A DNA stretch of 64,000 nt from NCBI GenBank assembly GCA_029260295.1, contig JAJDDN010000002.1, positions 372,001-436,000 on the forward strand, given 5' to 3'. Each line of letters opens with the position of its first letter. The first letter of the stretch is position 1. The notes below the pieces were generated by a model, which worked only from the letters and a program-made list of their open reading frames with translations, was not told where the DNA came from and made no database searches. Shown piece after piece: positions 39,592-48,103 of this stretch. A program made the translations under genes and the position numbers. The DNA comes from Phycisphaerales bacterium. Its GTDB lineage: Bacteria > Planctomycetota > Phycisphaerae > Phycisphaerales > UBA1924.

Positions 39592-40044
39592 GTGCCATTC
39601 ACCGGACAAGCCAACGCGACGATCGACGCCAAAACGCGCCTCGCGATCCCGGCCAAGTTCCGCAACCGATGGGATCCCAACCAGGACGGAGCCACATGGT
39701 TCTGCATCCCCTGGCCTCAGACCAAAACCCTTCGCCTCTACACACACGCGATGTTCAACGAACTCTACTCAGCCGGCCGCACAGCCCCGAGCCTGACACC
39801 CTCCCCCGACCAAGCCGAGCTGGATGCGATTCTGTACTCAGCAGCCGAGGAAGTGGATGTCGATGCCAACCACCGTATCCGTTTGCCCGCATGGCAGGTC
39901 GAGACGCTGGCGCTCCCACGCGACATCATCGTGATCGGTGCGGGGGATCGACTGGAGATCCGAGACCGAGAATCCTGGCAAGCCTCGTTCAACGACAAGC
40001 TCGCCCGTATGCACGAGATTGCTGAAAAAATCAGTAATCAATAA
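39592..40044 (+). CDS. mraZ: Transcriptional regulator MraZ
   Basis: 150 residues with two SpoVT/AbrB-like swapped-hairpin halves: T-G-Q-A-N-A-T-I-D-A-K-T-R-L-A-I-P-A-K-F-R and V-D-A-N-H-R-I-R-L-P. The family forms ring oligomers that bind GTGGG repeats at the dcw operon promoter. The start is GTG at 39592 with GAGG nine bases upstream; an ATG at 39567 is out of frame. rsmH, ftsL and ftsI do not follow. Instead there is a structured non-coding stretch, a terminator and a convergent gene, so this mraZ is separated from the division cluster and may regulate in trans. Confidence 0.93.
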   Translation: MPFTGQANATIDAKTRLAIPAKFRNRWDPNQDGATWFCIPWPQTKTLRLYTHAMFNELYSAGRTAPSLTPSPDQAELDAILYSAAEEVDVDANHRIRLPAWQVETLALPRDIIVIGAGDRLEIRDRESWQASFNDKLARMHEIAEKISNQ

Positions 40045-40059
40045 CGAATCACGCCCGAC

Positions 40060-40302
40060 GGTTCAAAGACGAACCCAAAGGCACAAGCGTCGATGAAACG
40101 AACACTGCCGTTCAATCCATCGAGACAATCCGGACCGAGCAATGGAAGGTGCGGGGTTTAAGTTCCCCCTAAGCCCCACCAAGGACGGGATCGAGGTGCA
40201 AGGAAGCACCACGGTCAGGGACACAACCCCGGCAGGGGTCGCCACCCAGCACTCGGATCGAAACATCGCCCTCCCGACCACCACCGGGAGGGCTTTCTTT
40301 TT
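40060..40302 (+). ncRNA. Candidate structured RNA behind mraZ
   Basis: Between the mraZ stop and a strong terminator lie about 240 bases with a series of hairpins: GGTTC/GAACC (40060-40075); a two-part stem TCGATG/CATCGA enclosing GAAC/GTTC (40090-40123); a G-rich stem GGTGCGGGG with two competing C-rich partners (40148-40180); GGTGC/GCACC (40195-40210); ACCCC-GGCA-GGGGT (40226-40239). It could be an independent small RNA or a structured 3' UTR. I compared it by eye with RNase P, tmRNA, SRP and 6S consensus cores and found no match. Confidence 0.5.
40268..40302 (+). terminator. Terminator of mraZ and the candidate RNA
   Basis: A 9-bp perfect stem (GCCCTCCCG/CGGGAGGGC) with an eight-base loop is followed by TTTCTTTTT. 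Confidence 0.93.
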
Positions 40303-40360
40303 ATAATCACTGAATAACTTAAACTCACAAACCGTCGACGATTTGTCGCTCTGCTTGCAA

Positions 40361-41746
40361 TCATCCCTGCTTGCCGTCATAGTTACTGCTCTGCGTAGAA
40401 CTCTGCACAAGATCAGCAAAGGCCATCGCCGAACCATCTAAAAGCTCAATAGTCAACGCCCCCCGCTTCCCAAGCTCAACCAACCGCCCCCCCTGATCGC
40501 TCGTCAACTCCTCCATCCGCATCTTCGCCTTCCACAACAAATGGGCAACACTCGCCCGCTCAGGATCCCCGCCGTAACTCACCCGCAGCGGCATCGACTC
40601 AGAGTCATACTCCCCCGCAACTTGTTTAAAGAGCTCCGCGTTCCCCATCCCAGGCAGCTCCCGCGCAGACTCATTCACCGCCTCGCTCACAAACTCGCCC
40701 ACAACCTTAATCCCCGACAAGTTGTACCACAGCGATTCAGAATACGCCATCGGCCCAATGTCGCTGATATTGGTATACAAACACGCCCCCTCAAGATCCC
40801 ACGCCTCAAACCGACCCAACGCACGGAGCCCAGCCGCCGCCTCATACAGTGCGCTCACAATCGCACTACGCTCGGGTTCATTAATCGAATCGCCAGCGAC
40901 ATCACGCCCCTCACGCCCAACACTCAAAATCGACCCGTCAGCCCGGACCACCACCGCCATCGGCACCCCCCCAGCCTGCCCAAACAACCCTTGAATCTCA
41001 TCAGACACATCACCAGCAGCAACCCAATCAACCGGAATATACACCAGCTCCCCCGCCCGCGCCTGCAACGCCCATTGACCCGCGCCCTGCAGCGCACCCT
41101 CAAGCCCAAACAACCCATCCGACGATTCAAGAACATTCAAAGCAGCAATCGCACGGAACGACTGGTCATACGGCTCATCGTTAAACCCCGCATCCATCCT
41201 CGTCTGCCCATAAGTCGCCTTAAAGACAACATGAAAACCATCAACCGCGATCAACCCCCGCCCAATAAGCTCATCAGCAAACACCACCTGCTTAGCCCGG
41301 CAGCTCGGACAACTCTCCCCACTCGACACCTGAACAACCCGCCACCCCCCAATCCCCCCACTCCCCTCATCCCGGTGCCCCTCAAGAAACCCCACAACCT
41401 TCGCGCGGTTCTCCTGACAAAGACTCTCAGCTTCCGCATGCGCACTGGCCCGACCCGTAGAAACAACCGCGTTGGAATCTTCCAGCCGCTCGCCCGTCCC
41501 GACCAGTACATACTTCTCCTGAGATTCATGAACAAGCCACAGCTGCGCCCCAAACGGCCCCCCCTTGCCCTCATGCACAGTATTAAACGCAAACACATCG
41601 CTCTGATTCAGCACCGTCTCCCAGAACAACCCATCCCCCGGAAGCACAGCCCCAGCCCTCATGTATCGCGGTGTCATCAAACCTTGCATCCTAACTCCCG
41701 GCCCCGCCGCCCATGCAAACACCACAGGCAGCCATGCACAACACAA
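40361..41746 (-). CDS. Tandem cytidine-deaminase-fold protein, second copy degenerate
   Basis: Up to 461 residues with two deaminase-fold halves. The first (about 60-190) has P-F-G-A, the zinc ligand and proton shuttle in A-H-A-E (H103, E105) and C-P-S-C (C146, C149), and ends A-T-Y-G-Q-T-R-M-D-A-G-F-N-D like guanine deaminase. The second (about 258-350) keeps the frame (V-P-M-A-V-V-V-R-A-D-G, L-Y-T-N, S-L-W-Y-N-L-S-G-I) but has P-E-R-S for the H-A-E motif and no Cys, so it should not bind zinc. The N-terminal 20 residues are hydrophobic; if the TTG at 41746 is used the protein may be secreted or anchored. Start uncertain. Possibly acts on a purine base or nucleoside. Confidence 0.7.
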   Translation of the reverse strand: MCCAWLPVVFAWAAGPGVRMQGLMTPRYMRAGAVLPGDGLFWETVLNQSDVFAFNTVHEGKGGPFGAQLWLVHESQEKYVLVGTGERLEDSNAVVSTGRASAHAEAESLCQENRAKVVGFLEGHRDEGSGGIGGWRVVQVSSGESCPSCRAKQVVFADELIGRGLIAVDGFHVVFKATYGQTRMDAGFNDEPYDQSFRAIAALNVLESSDGLFGLEGALQGAGQWALQARAGELVYIPVDWVAAGDVSDEIQGLFGQAGGVPMAVVVRADGSILSVGREGRDVAGDSINEPERSAIVSALYEAAAGLRALGRFEAWDLEGACLYTNISDIGPMAYSESLWYNLSGIKVVGEFVSEAVNESARELPGMGNAELFKQVAGEYDSESMPLRVSYGGDPERASVAHLLWKAKMRMEELTSDQGGRLVELGKRGALTIELLDGSAMAFADLVQSSTQSSNYDGKQG

Positions 41747-41778
41747 AGCAGGGCTCGAATTTCAAATGCACTATAGCC

Positions 41779-42924
41779 TTAAGGCCTATTCCCCCCACGC
41801 CTCAGCAGCAACTGATAATCAAGCCCGCCCAGCCCACCGCCCGTCCACCGGTACCGCATATTGAGCTCGTCACCCCCCCCATCACCCGGAGCCATCTCGA
41901 TCGGACGAGGAAACAACTCAATAGGCACATAGGCCTGCTCCCACTGATTATAAAACGCCTTCTTCATCAACCAAGGCTCATCATCAACACCAAGGCCCAG
42001 CCATGCCTCAGGCGATATCGACCCCCGCGCCCGCCCGCTCTCCTCCGTATTGATCGACCCATCAAACATCAACTTGGCCGGCCGCGCATGGTCATAGGCA
42101 AAGTAAGGCGACCCCTCCTGCTCCCGGTCAAACTCCTCATACATAAACACCTTGCCATAAGGCACCGCCACCTCATGCATATACCGCTGAGCAATCTGAT
42201 CATCCGAACTAAAATCTAAATCCACAAACCAATGAGGCGATTCAACCGCCGGCCCATAAGTCAATCGGTCATCAGGCAAATACCCGGCAGGCACCAACGA
42301 ATAACTCGATCCAAACGACCACAACTGATACATCCCACGATGATCCCATCCCGTGTTCGTGTCGTACCCCTCTAAAGGATCCGGATACCCATCCCCGTAA
42401 GGCACACTCGACGGATCAACCAAAAACCCCAGCGGATTGGCCTGCCATTCAAGCAACTGCCCATCAGCAGGATCCGCCCACATCTCATCAGCCAAATTCC
42501 CCCCCATGTAATCCGCAAGCACAAGATGCGAATACCGACGCTGCATGACTCGCGCAACAGGCGCCACGATCCGATCATCCCCATTGAGCCGACCCGTGCC
42601 CCGATAGAGAATATCACGAACCTGAATCCCCCCCGCCAGCATCTCCGAGTTCGCAGACACCATCTTCCCATTCCGCAAGTTCAAATAAGGCACATGAGGC
42701 TGCCAAGTAAAGGTAAAGATCGCCCCCTGATTGTCCGCCCCATACATCCCCGCAACCTGCCCAATATCAGACAAGTTCCCCTCACTACTCACCCCCCGCA
42801 TCTGCGACCGCATCCCCCCAACGCTCGGCCCCAAAACAGCCCCCACAGCCGCAACAACAGCGACCACAGAAACCAACTCAACCAACGAAAAACCACCACG
42901 ACCAACGACGCTTCGCAATCCCAT
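41779..42924 (-). CDS. Prepilin-like protein, paralog 1 of 4
   Basis: 381 residues. N-terminal prepilin signal with cleavage between Gly and Phe in R-G-G-F-S-L-V-E-L, a hydrophobic helix, then a large globular domain. The domain carries paralog-wide blocks: G-V-S-S-E-G-N-L, R-R-Y-S-H-L-V-L-A-D-Y, F-G-S-S-Y, M-Y-E-E-F-D-R-E and A-K-L-M-F-D-G-S-I-N-T. GGAG is eight bases before the ATG at 42924. Such type II/IV pseudopilins are abundant in planctomycetes; their role is unknown. It is the last of three tandem copies on this strand. A run of eight G (41873-41880) lies in the 3' part. Confidence 0.82.
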   Translation of the reverse strand: MGLRSVVGRGGFSLVELVSVVAVVAAVGAVLGPSVGGMRSQMRGVSSEGNLSDIGQVAGMYGADNQGAIFTFTWQPHVPYLNLRNGKMVSANSEMLAGGIQVRDILYRGTGRLNGDDRIVAPVARVMQRRYSHLVLADYMGGNLADEMWADPADGQLLEWQANPLGFLVDPSSVPYGDGYPDPLEGYDTNTGWDHRGMYQLWSFGSSYSLVPAGYLPDDRLTYGPAVESPHWFVDLDFSSDDQIAQRYMHEVAVPYGKVFMYEEFDREQEGSPYFAYDHARPAKLMFDGSINTEESGRARGSISPEAWLGLGVDDEPWLMKKAFYNQWEQAYVPIELFPRPIEMAPGDGGGDELNMRYRWTGGGLGGLDYQLLLRRGGNRP

Positions 42925-43007
42925 AACGCACACTCCATAATAACAAATAAACAATATAACCAAAGACCACTTGTTTAAGCATGTAAGAATAGCCAATAAC
43001 TACGGCT

Positions 43008-44069
43008 TCAACGAATCCGTCGAATCTCCGACGAATAATCAATCCCGCTCAAACCCCCAAGCGTCCAACGATACCGCATATTGAGCTCGTCACTATCCCC
43101 AAGCCCACCAATCGGCACCGGGAACATATCAATCGGCACATACCGCTGCTCCCAAACCTCTTTCCACCCACTGTGATAGTCCCGAGGATTCACCGACGCC
43201 CGAGCATCACCGCTCCGCACAGTATTAATCGAGCCGTCAAACATCAGTTTGGCAGGCGTCGCGTAGTTGTACGCAAAGTACGGATCACCAACACGCTCAC
43301 GATCAAACTCCTCAAACATCAACACCTTCGAAGACGGGAACGCCACCTCGCTGTGCAACCGATCCCCAAGATGCGGATTCCCCCCAGTCGTCGTAAACAA
43401 ATGAGGCGTTTCACGAATAGGCTGATAGCTGTCCTCAAAGTCAGACATCCAAGAATGAGGCACCACCTGATAGCTCGACCCAAAGGGCCACATCTGCAAA
43501 ACCGAACTCTGTCCCCAACTCGGGCTGTCGTCATACCCGGGCTGATCAGGCATCCCATCCCCATAAGGCATGAAATCAAAGTTCGTCGGCGACATCTGCC
43601 AGAATGACTGCAAGAAATCACCAGGATCAGCCCACACAGACTCCCCTACATTCCCCATGTAATCCGCAAGCACCAGATGCGAATACCGCCGGTGCACCAG
43701 CCGCGAACTCGGATTCCGAATCGAGAACGCTCCATTAACTCGCCCAGTCGCACGCTGCAAAATATTCTGCACCTGTCGCGACGCCGCCTCCTGATCATGA
43801 GGCATCACCACAGTCTTGTTGTTATGCAACAGCGTGTACGACTCCCCGCCCCGCCAGGTAAACGCAAAGATCCGATCATCACTATCCGCCCCATACATCC
43901 CGCTCGCCTGCCCAATCGCAGCCAAGTTCCCCTCACTACTCACCCCCCGCATCTGCCCCCGCATAGAGCTCACACTCGGCCCAAGCACCGCCCCAACACC
44001 CACCACCACAGCAAGCACCGCCAAAAGCTCAACCAAAGAAAAACCACGCCCATCTCTATGCTCAATCAT
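43008..44069 (-). CDS. Prepilin-like protein, paralog 2 of 4
   Basis: 353 residues with the cleavage motif R-G-F-S-L-V-E-L near residue 8 and the same globular domain as its neighbours (S-E-G-N-L-A-A-I-G-Q, H-L-V-L-A-D-Y-M-G, F-G-S-S-Y-Q-V-V-P-H, M-F-E-E-F-D-R-E). The start is ATG at 44069 with GGAG six bases upstream; the TTG four codons earlier is less likely. In place of the His found before the D-G of paralogs 1 and 3 it has Y-N-Y-A. Middle gene of the tandem set. Confidence 0.82.
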   Translation of the reverse strand: MIEHRDGRGFSLVELLAVLAVVVGVGAVLGPSVSSMRGQMRGVSSEGNLAAIGQASGMYGADSDDRIFAFTWRGGESYTLLHNNKTVVMPHDQEAASRQVQNILQRATGRVNGAFSIRNPSSRLVHRRYSHLVLADYMGNVGESVWADPGDFLQSFWQMSPTNFDFMPYGDGMPDQPGYDDSPSWGQSSVLQMWPFGSSYQVVPHSWMSDFEDSYQPIRETPHLFTTTGGNPHLGDRLHSEVAFPSSKVLMFEEFDRERVGDPYFAYNYATPAKLMFDGSINTVRSGDARASVNPRDYHSGWKEVWEQRYVPIDMFPVPIGGLGDSDELNMRYRWTLGGLSGIDYSSEIRRIR

Positions 44070-44129
44070 CTCAGTCTCCAATGAATATCTACAACAAACA
44101 AACTCTATAAATAGTTCTACAAAGAACCC

Positions 44130-45215
44130 TTACCGACCCCGGCTCAACGCCTGCGGATAGTTCACACCAGACAACCCACCCAGCGTCCACCGAAACCGCT
44201 GACTCAACAGCGTCTGATCACCAAGCCCACCCAAAGGCACAGGGAATGTATCCAGCGGCACATACTTCTGCTCCCACACAAACTTATCCCCATTCAAATA
44301 ATCCACCGGACTCACCGAGCTCTGCGAAAGCCCGCTCGCCATCGTATTAATCGACCCATCAAACATCAGCTTCGCCGGCTCCGCATGGTCATACGCAAAG
44401 TAAGGCGACCCCGCCTGCTCACGATCAAACTCCTCAAACATCCACACCTTCGCAGACGGGAACCGCACCTCAGTATGCCGCCGCTCACCAAGTTGCACAT
44501 CAAACCCAGTCGCTGAAAAAAGATGCGGCGTCTCATCAACCGGCCTGTATTGATCACCAAAATCCTGCAGCCATGCATGCGGCACAACCTGATAACTCGA
44601 TGCAAAGGGCCAAAGCTGCGTAAAGTTCTGGGGCTCCCAACCAAGAGCCTCATCATACCCCGCCTTATTGGGGTACCCATTGCCATAGGGAACGGAGTTG
44701 TCTGGCTCTAGATACTCAAGTGGATGAAGCTGCCAACTCAACTGGTTGGCATCCATCGGATCAACCCACATCGGATCCGTCACACTCCCTCCAAGGTAAT
44801 CCACAAGAACCAGATGAGAGAATCGTCGATGCATCAATCTGGTATGCGACCAGAGAATCCGACTCTCTCCTTCCAATCTTCCTGTGGCGCGATAGAGGAT
44901 GTCTCGCACCTGATATGAAGCCGCCGTCTGATCGCTGCTCGGCTGAAACTGCTTACCATTACTGAGGTTTGTGTAAATCCCGCCCGCCTGCCAGGTAAAG
45001 CTAAAGATCCGATCATCACTATCCACAGCATACATCCCCCCAACCTGCCCAATAGCCGCCAAGTTCCCCTCACTACTCACCCCCCGCATCTGCGACCGCA
45101 TCGACCCAACACTCGGCCCAAGCACCGCCCCCACACTCACCACCACAGCAACCACCGCCACAAGCTCAACCAAAGAAAAACCACGACCACCCGTATCCGA
45201 CTCATAATGCTTCAT
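44130..45215 (-). CDS. Prepilin-like protein, paralog 3 of 4
   Basis: 361 residues, prepilin cleavage in G-G-R-G-F-S-L-V-E-L near residue 12. Shares with paralog 2 long blocks such as S-S-E-G-N-L-A-A-I-G-Q and L-G-G-L-G-D-Q. GGAG eight bases before the ATG at 45215. A TATATT hexamer lies about 20 bases before the start, so this gene probably heads the tandem set, though each copy has its own ribosome site. Confidence 0.82.
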   Translation of the reverse strand: MKHYESDTGGRGFSLVELVAVVAVVVSVGAVLGPSVGSMRSQMRGVSSEGNLAAIGQVGGMYAVDSDDRIFSFTWQAGGIYTNLSNGKQFQPSSDQTAASYQVRDILYRATGRLEGESRILWSHTRLMHRRFSHLVLVDYLGGSVTDPMWVDPMDANQLSWQLHPLEYLEPDNSVPYGNGYPNKAGYDEALGWEPQNFTQLWPFASSYQVVPHAWLQDFGDQYRPVDETPHLFSATGFDVQLGERRHTEVRFPSAKVWMFEEFDREQAGSPYFAYDHAEPAKLMFDGSINTMASGLSQSSVSPVDYLNGDKFVWEQKYVPLDTFPVPLGGLGDQTLLSQRFRWTLGGLSGVNYPQALSRGR

Positions 45216-45297
45216 AACTTTGTCTCCATTACAATATAGACAAAGATACTACCACACCCCCAACACCGCGCCAACCCAAAAACCCAATCCCACACAC

Positions 45298-45322
45298 AAA
45301 AAAACCCGACATCCAAGCCGGG
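45298..45322 (-). terminator. Terminator of the two-CxxC-motif gene
   Basis: On the minus strand CCCGGC-TTGGAT-GTCGGG (6 bp, one G-T) followed by seven T, 50 bases after the stop at 45373. Confidence 0.75.
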
Positions 45323-45372
45323 CACTCATTCATTCAAATTTCCAATCAATACCCCCTACACCCCAAGCCCGT

Positions 45373-45792
45373 TCAGCCCGCCTCACGCAATCGCCGTTTC
45401 CGACCCCTCCCACGCACCACCCCACCAATCAACGCCTCGGGATGCTTGGCCAGAGTCGAAGCCGCGCACATCGCGCACACAGCACGCCAAGCAGACTTCT
45501 TCGTCGCCCGAACCCGCAGCACACGCCCAACCGTCCGACCGCAACAAGGACACCCATACATCACACGCCCCATGTCTTCCTCGCCGCACTCCCCACCCGC
45601 AGCACGATACAACGCATCAGGATGACTCTTCCCATGCAAATCAAACGACAACTCACCCTTGTGACGCGTCTCAGAACAAATATCGGCATCTTCGCTCAAT
45701 GAAGCTGTCCCCAACTCCACTGATCCATCACCAATCGCCTCATTAGCGCTTGGCTCGTTGCCATTCGGTTTTTCATGAACAAAGTCGTACAT
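45373..45792 (-). CDS. Small protein with paired CxxC motifs (zinc-ribbon-like)
   Basis: 139 residues. The N-terminal half is acidic and unstructured. Around residue 83 it has Y-G-C-P-C-C-G-R-T and around 108 A-V-C-A-M-C-A-A-S, a likely zinc knuckle, and the C-terminus is strongly basic (V-V-R-G-R-G-R-K-R-R-L-R). A nucleic-acid-binding role would fit but is inference. The ATG at 45792 has no clear ribosome site. It is transcribed toward the prepilin set and ends at its own terminator. Confidence 0.6.
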   Translation of the reverse strand: MYDFVHEKPNGNEPSANEAIGDGSVELGTASLSEDADICSETRHKGELSFDLHGKSHPDALYRAAGGECGEEDMGRVMYGCPCCGRTVGRVLRVRATKKSAWRAVCAMCAASTLAKHPEALIGGVVRGRGRKRRLREAG

Positions 45793-46170
45793 TCAGTCCC
45801 CAGCATTCCAGACCCATTACCAATACCTCACAACAAGGTACATTCCATTCCTTAGCGGCTACCCGCCAAACGAGTACCACGCCCGTCTATTGCCCATGAC
45901 CATCTTTTAAGACGGAATCCATCACGGGCAACCCTTCTACTTCGTCATACCGATTTCAGCCTCTCCAGTTTCATCGGCTTGGGCAGCACCCCACTCCAGC
46001 CCCAATAAACCCCCTTTGCACCACACAATTCTCGGACCTTCCCAACTCCCCCCCAATCCCCCCCTCCACACCCACCCATCTCCAAACTTTCCAGAATCCC
46101 CCACCATTTCTCCCTTCACTGGCAACCAGATCAGGCCAATAACACAATTAGACCGCACCAGAGACCACGC
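45793..46170. other. 378-bp gap between divergent small genes
   Basis: No gene seen. Two overlapping stems are possible and mutually exclusive: GCCCGT (45881-45886) with ACGGGC (45924-45929), and CCGTCT (45883-45888) with AGACGG (45910-45915). They could form the leader of the minus-strand gene at 45792, but there is no consensus match to a known riboswitch. Confidence 0.35.
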
Positions 46171-46440
46171 ATGATCCCAGCCATGACCCCAACCCTCTTC
46201 ACAATCCTCACCGCGACCCCCACAACCAACGAGGGCTTCGAAGGCTGGCAATCCTTCGTCAAGTCCGCAAGCGACGCCGCCTCCGACCTCGGCGGCGCCA
46301 AATACATGCTCATCGCCCTAGGCGTATTAGTCGTCCTCTACATCAACCTCCGCCTCGCCCGCTGGATCTCCGCCTCAATCAAGTTCGACCCCCCACACCC
46401 CCAAAAGCATTCACACCACCACAACCACTCACACCACTAA
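46171..46440 (+). CDS. Small membrane protein with His-rich tail
   Basis: 89 residues: a short N-terminal segment, one transmembrane helix (K-Y-M-L-I-A-L-G-V-L-V-V-L-Y-I-N), then a cytoplasmic or periplasmic tail ending H-S-H-H-H-N-H-S-H-H. The His cluster suggests metal binding. No ribosome site is obvious. A REP element follows 37 bases after the stop. Confidence 0.6.
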   Translation: MIPAMTPTLFTILTATPTTNEGFEGWQSFVKSASDAASDLGGAKYMLIALGVLVVLYINLRLARWISASIKFDPPHPQKHSHHHNHSHH

Positions 46441-46476
46441 TCCCACAGCACAGCCATCCCGCCTGTGATCTAATCT

Positions 46477-46521
46477 TCCTCCCTCTCCCATTCTGATGGG
46501 AGAGGGCCGGGGTGAGGGCTC
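46477..46521 (+). repeat. REP family A, copy 1
   Basis: CCCTCTCCC-ATTCTGAT-GGGAGAGGG hairpin followed by CCGGGGTGAGGGCTC. Identical over its core to the inverted copy at 61380. Confidence 0.9.
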
Positions 46522-46696
46522 CAACTCTCCTCCCATCCTCCCTCCAACTCTTCTTCCAATTCCTCCTCCCCCACATCCAACAAAACAAAAGGAACCCCCA
46601 CACCTTACAATCGAATAGCAATTACAAAGCCCCCCGCCCGCAACCCCTCCCCCACCCGCAGGCACAAAGCTTCGCATATCAAAAAAAGGTCTCGCC

Positions 46697-47749
46697 ATGC
46701 AACCAAATCACACCACCCGCCACGCATTCACACTTGTCGAACTCCTCGTAATCATCGGAATTGTTGCACTTCTAATTTGGATTCTTTTGCCCGCACTCGG
46801 CACTGGCGGCCACCGCAGCCCTCCAAATGTCGTCGCCCAATCCAACCTCCGTTTCCTCACCGCCGGCGCCATGAACTACGCCGGCGATTCCGACGACCTG
46901 CTTTTTGGATTCACTTGGGATGCTGACACAAGAATCGTGTGGCTCACTTCCCTCCCGAAGCCAGATCCCACTACGCAAAATGCCGCTGCATTCCAAGTCC
47001 AGAACATCCTCCATCGTGCAACCGGGCGTATTTCTGGTGATGCAAGAATGGGGGTCCCCAGCAGCCAACTTGTATACCTCCGCTACTCCCACCTCGTCCT
47101 CCTCGACTACCTCACCGACCGTCAGCCAGAACCCATCGCCGCCTCCCCCTACGACAAAAACCTCATCAACTGGCAAGAGCACCCCCTCGCCTACCTACAA
47201 GAAGAAAACAACTTCCCCTACGGCCAAGGCCTCCCAACCAAAGCCGGATACGACACAGACCCCACCTGGACCGATCCCGCAATCCTCCAACTCTGGCCCT
47301 TCGGTTCCTCCTACCAAGTCGTCCCCCACGCTTGGCTGAGCGACACCGACCCCCAGTACACCCCCTCCCCAACCTCACCACACCACATGATCCGACAAGC
47401 CGACGAAGACACCCCCCTCGGAGGCCGCAAACTCACCGAGGTCGCTCATCCATCAGGCAAAGTCTTCATGTACGAAGAGTTCGACCACCAATCCAAATCC
47501 GCCCCCCTCTATGTCTCCGACCCAAACGCCAAAGCAAACCTCGCCTTCTTCGACGGCTCAGTCCGCCAAGAAAAAACCTCAGCCGCCAACTCCGCCCACG
47601 ACAAAGACAACCCCTCAGCAGTCTGGCAGCAACCCTACCTCCCCCTCGACACCTTCCCCCTCCCAGCAGGCGGCCTCAACGACCAAACCAAACTCGACCT
47701 CCGCTTCCGCTGGACCAAAAACGGCCTAGCAGGAATCGACTACCCCTAA
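46697..47749 (+). CDS. Prepilin-like protein, paralog 4 of 4
   Basis: 350 residues, on the opposite strand from the other three. Prepilin motif H-A-F-T-L-V-E-L with an Ala before the Phe in place of the usual Gly, then a hydrophobic helix. The globular part matches the paralogs (I-L-H-R-A-T-G-R-I-S-G-D-A-R, Y-S-H-L-V-L-L-D-Y, L-W-P-F-G-S-S-Y-Q-V-V-P-H-A-W-L, M-Y-E-E-F-D). It ends with F-R-W-T-K-N-G-L-A-G-I-D-Y, as do the others. AAGG lies seven bases before the ATG. REP copies flank it on both sides (46477, 47754). Confidence 0.82.
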   Translation: MQPNHTTRHAFTLVELLVIIGIVALLIWILLPALGTGGHRSPPNVVAQSNLRFLTAGAMNYAGDSDDLLFGFTWDADTRIVWLTSLPKPDPTTQNAAAFQVQNILHRATGRISGDARMGVPSSQLVYLRYSHLVLLDYLTDRQPEPIAASPYDKNLINWQEHPLAYLQEENNFPYGQGLPTKAGYDTDPTWTDPAILQLWPFGSSYQVVPHAWLSDTDPQYTPSPTSPHHMIRQADEDTPLGGRKLTEVAHPSGKVFMYEEFDHQSKSAPLYVSDPNAKANLAFFDGSVRQEKTSAANSAHDKDNPSAVWQQPYLPLDTFPLPAGGLNDQTKLDLRFRWTKNGLAGIDYP

Positions 47750-47753
47750 CTCT

Positions 47754-47798
47754 TCCTCCCTCTCCCATTCTGATGGGAGAGGGTTGGGGTGAGGGCTC
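47754..47798 (+). repeat. REP family A, copy 2
   Basis: Same as copy 1 with TT for CC in the segment after the hairpin; starts 5 bases after the prepilin-like stop. Confidence 0.9.
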
Positions 47799-47855
47799 AC
47801 CGACTTCTCCTCTTTCCTCCCTCCCCTTCTTCCTCTCTTCTTCTGCACATCTTCC

Positions 47856-47915
47856 TCCTCCCCCGGACCTCCGGGGGAGGTGTCTGCGTCTTCGCAGACG
47901 GAGGGGGTCCTTCTT
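47856..47915 (+). repeat. REP family B, copy 1
   Basis: Two hairpins in a row: CCTCCCCC-GGACCTCC-GGGGGAGG and GTCTGCG-TCTT-CGCAGAC, followed by GGAGGGGGTC. About 60 bases after the family A copy. Confidence 0.9.
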
Positions 47916-48103
47916 CTCTTCCAACCCAAAAAACACCCTCCCAAACCCCAAAACGCCCCCCCTGTCAGCAAATTCACTCTACGGCGGTGCAACCATTGGC
48001 AGTCTCATACCAATAGTTCATCAGCCCAAGAAAACTCACGGGCTACCATACCTCTGCGACGATACACACCCGTCGCCACTCATCCACACGGAGCATTAAC
48101 AAG

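Noticed and set aside
39174..40025. 283-codon + strand frame overlapping mraZ
   Set aside because: It is the shadow of mraZ and of the upstream gap in another frame; mraZ residues match its family fully.
40060..40302. RNase P, tmRNA, SRP RNA or cobalamin riboswitch behind mraZ
   Set aside because: The diagnostic cores (GAGGAAAGTCC, tRNA-like ends, SRP GGAA loop context, cobalamin box) are not there.
40063..40437. 124-codon frame on the minus strand opposite the candidate RNA
   Set aside because: It spans a + strand terminator and overlaps the end of the deaminase-like gene; composition is not protein-like and there is no ribosome site.
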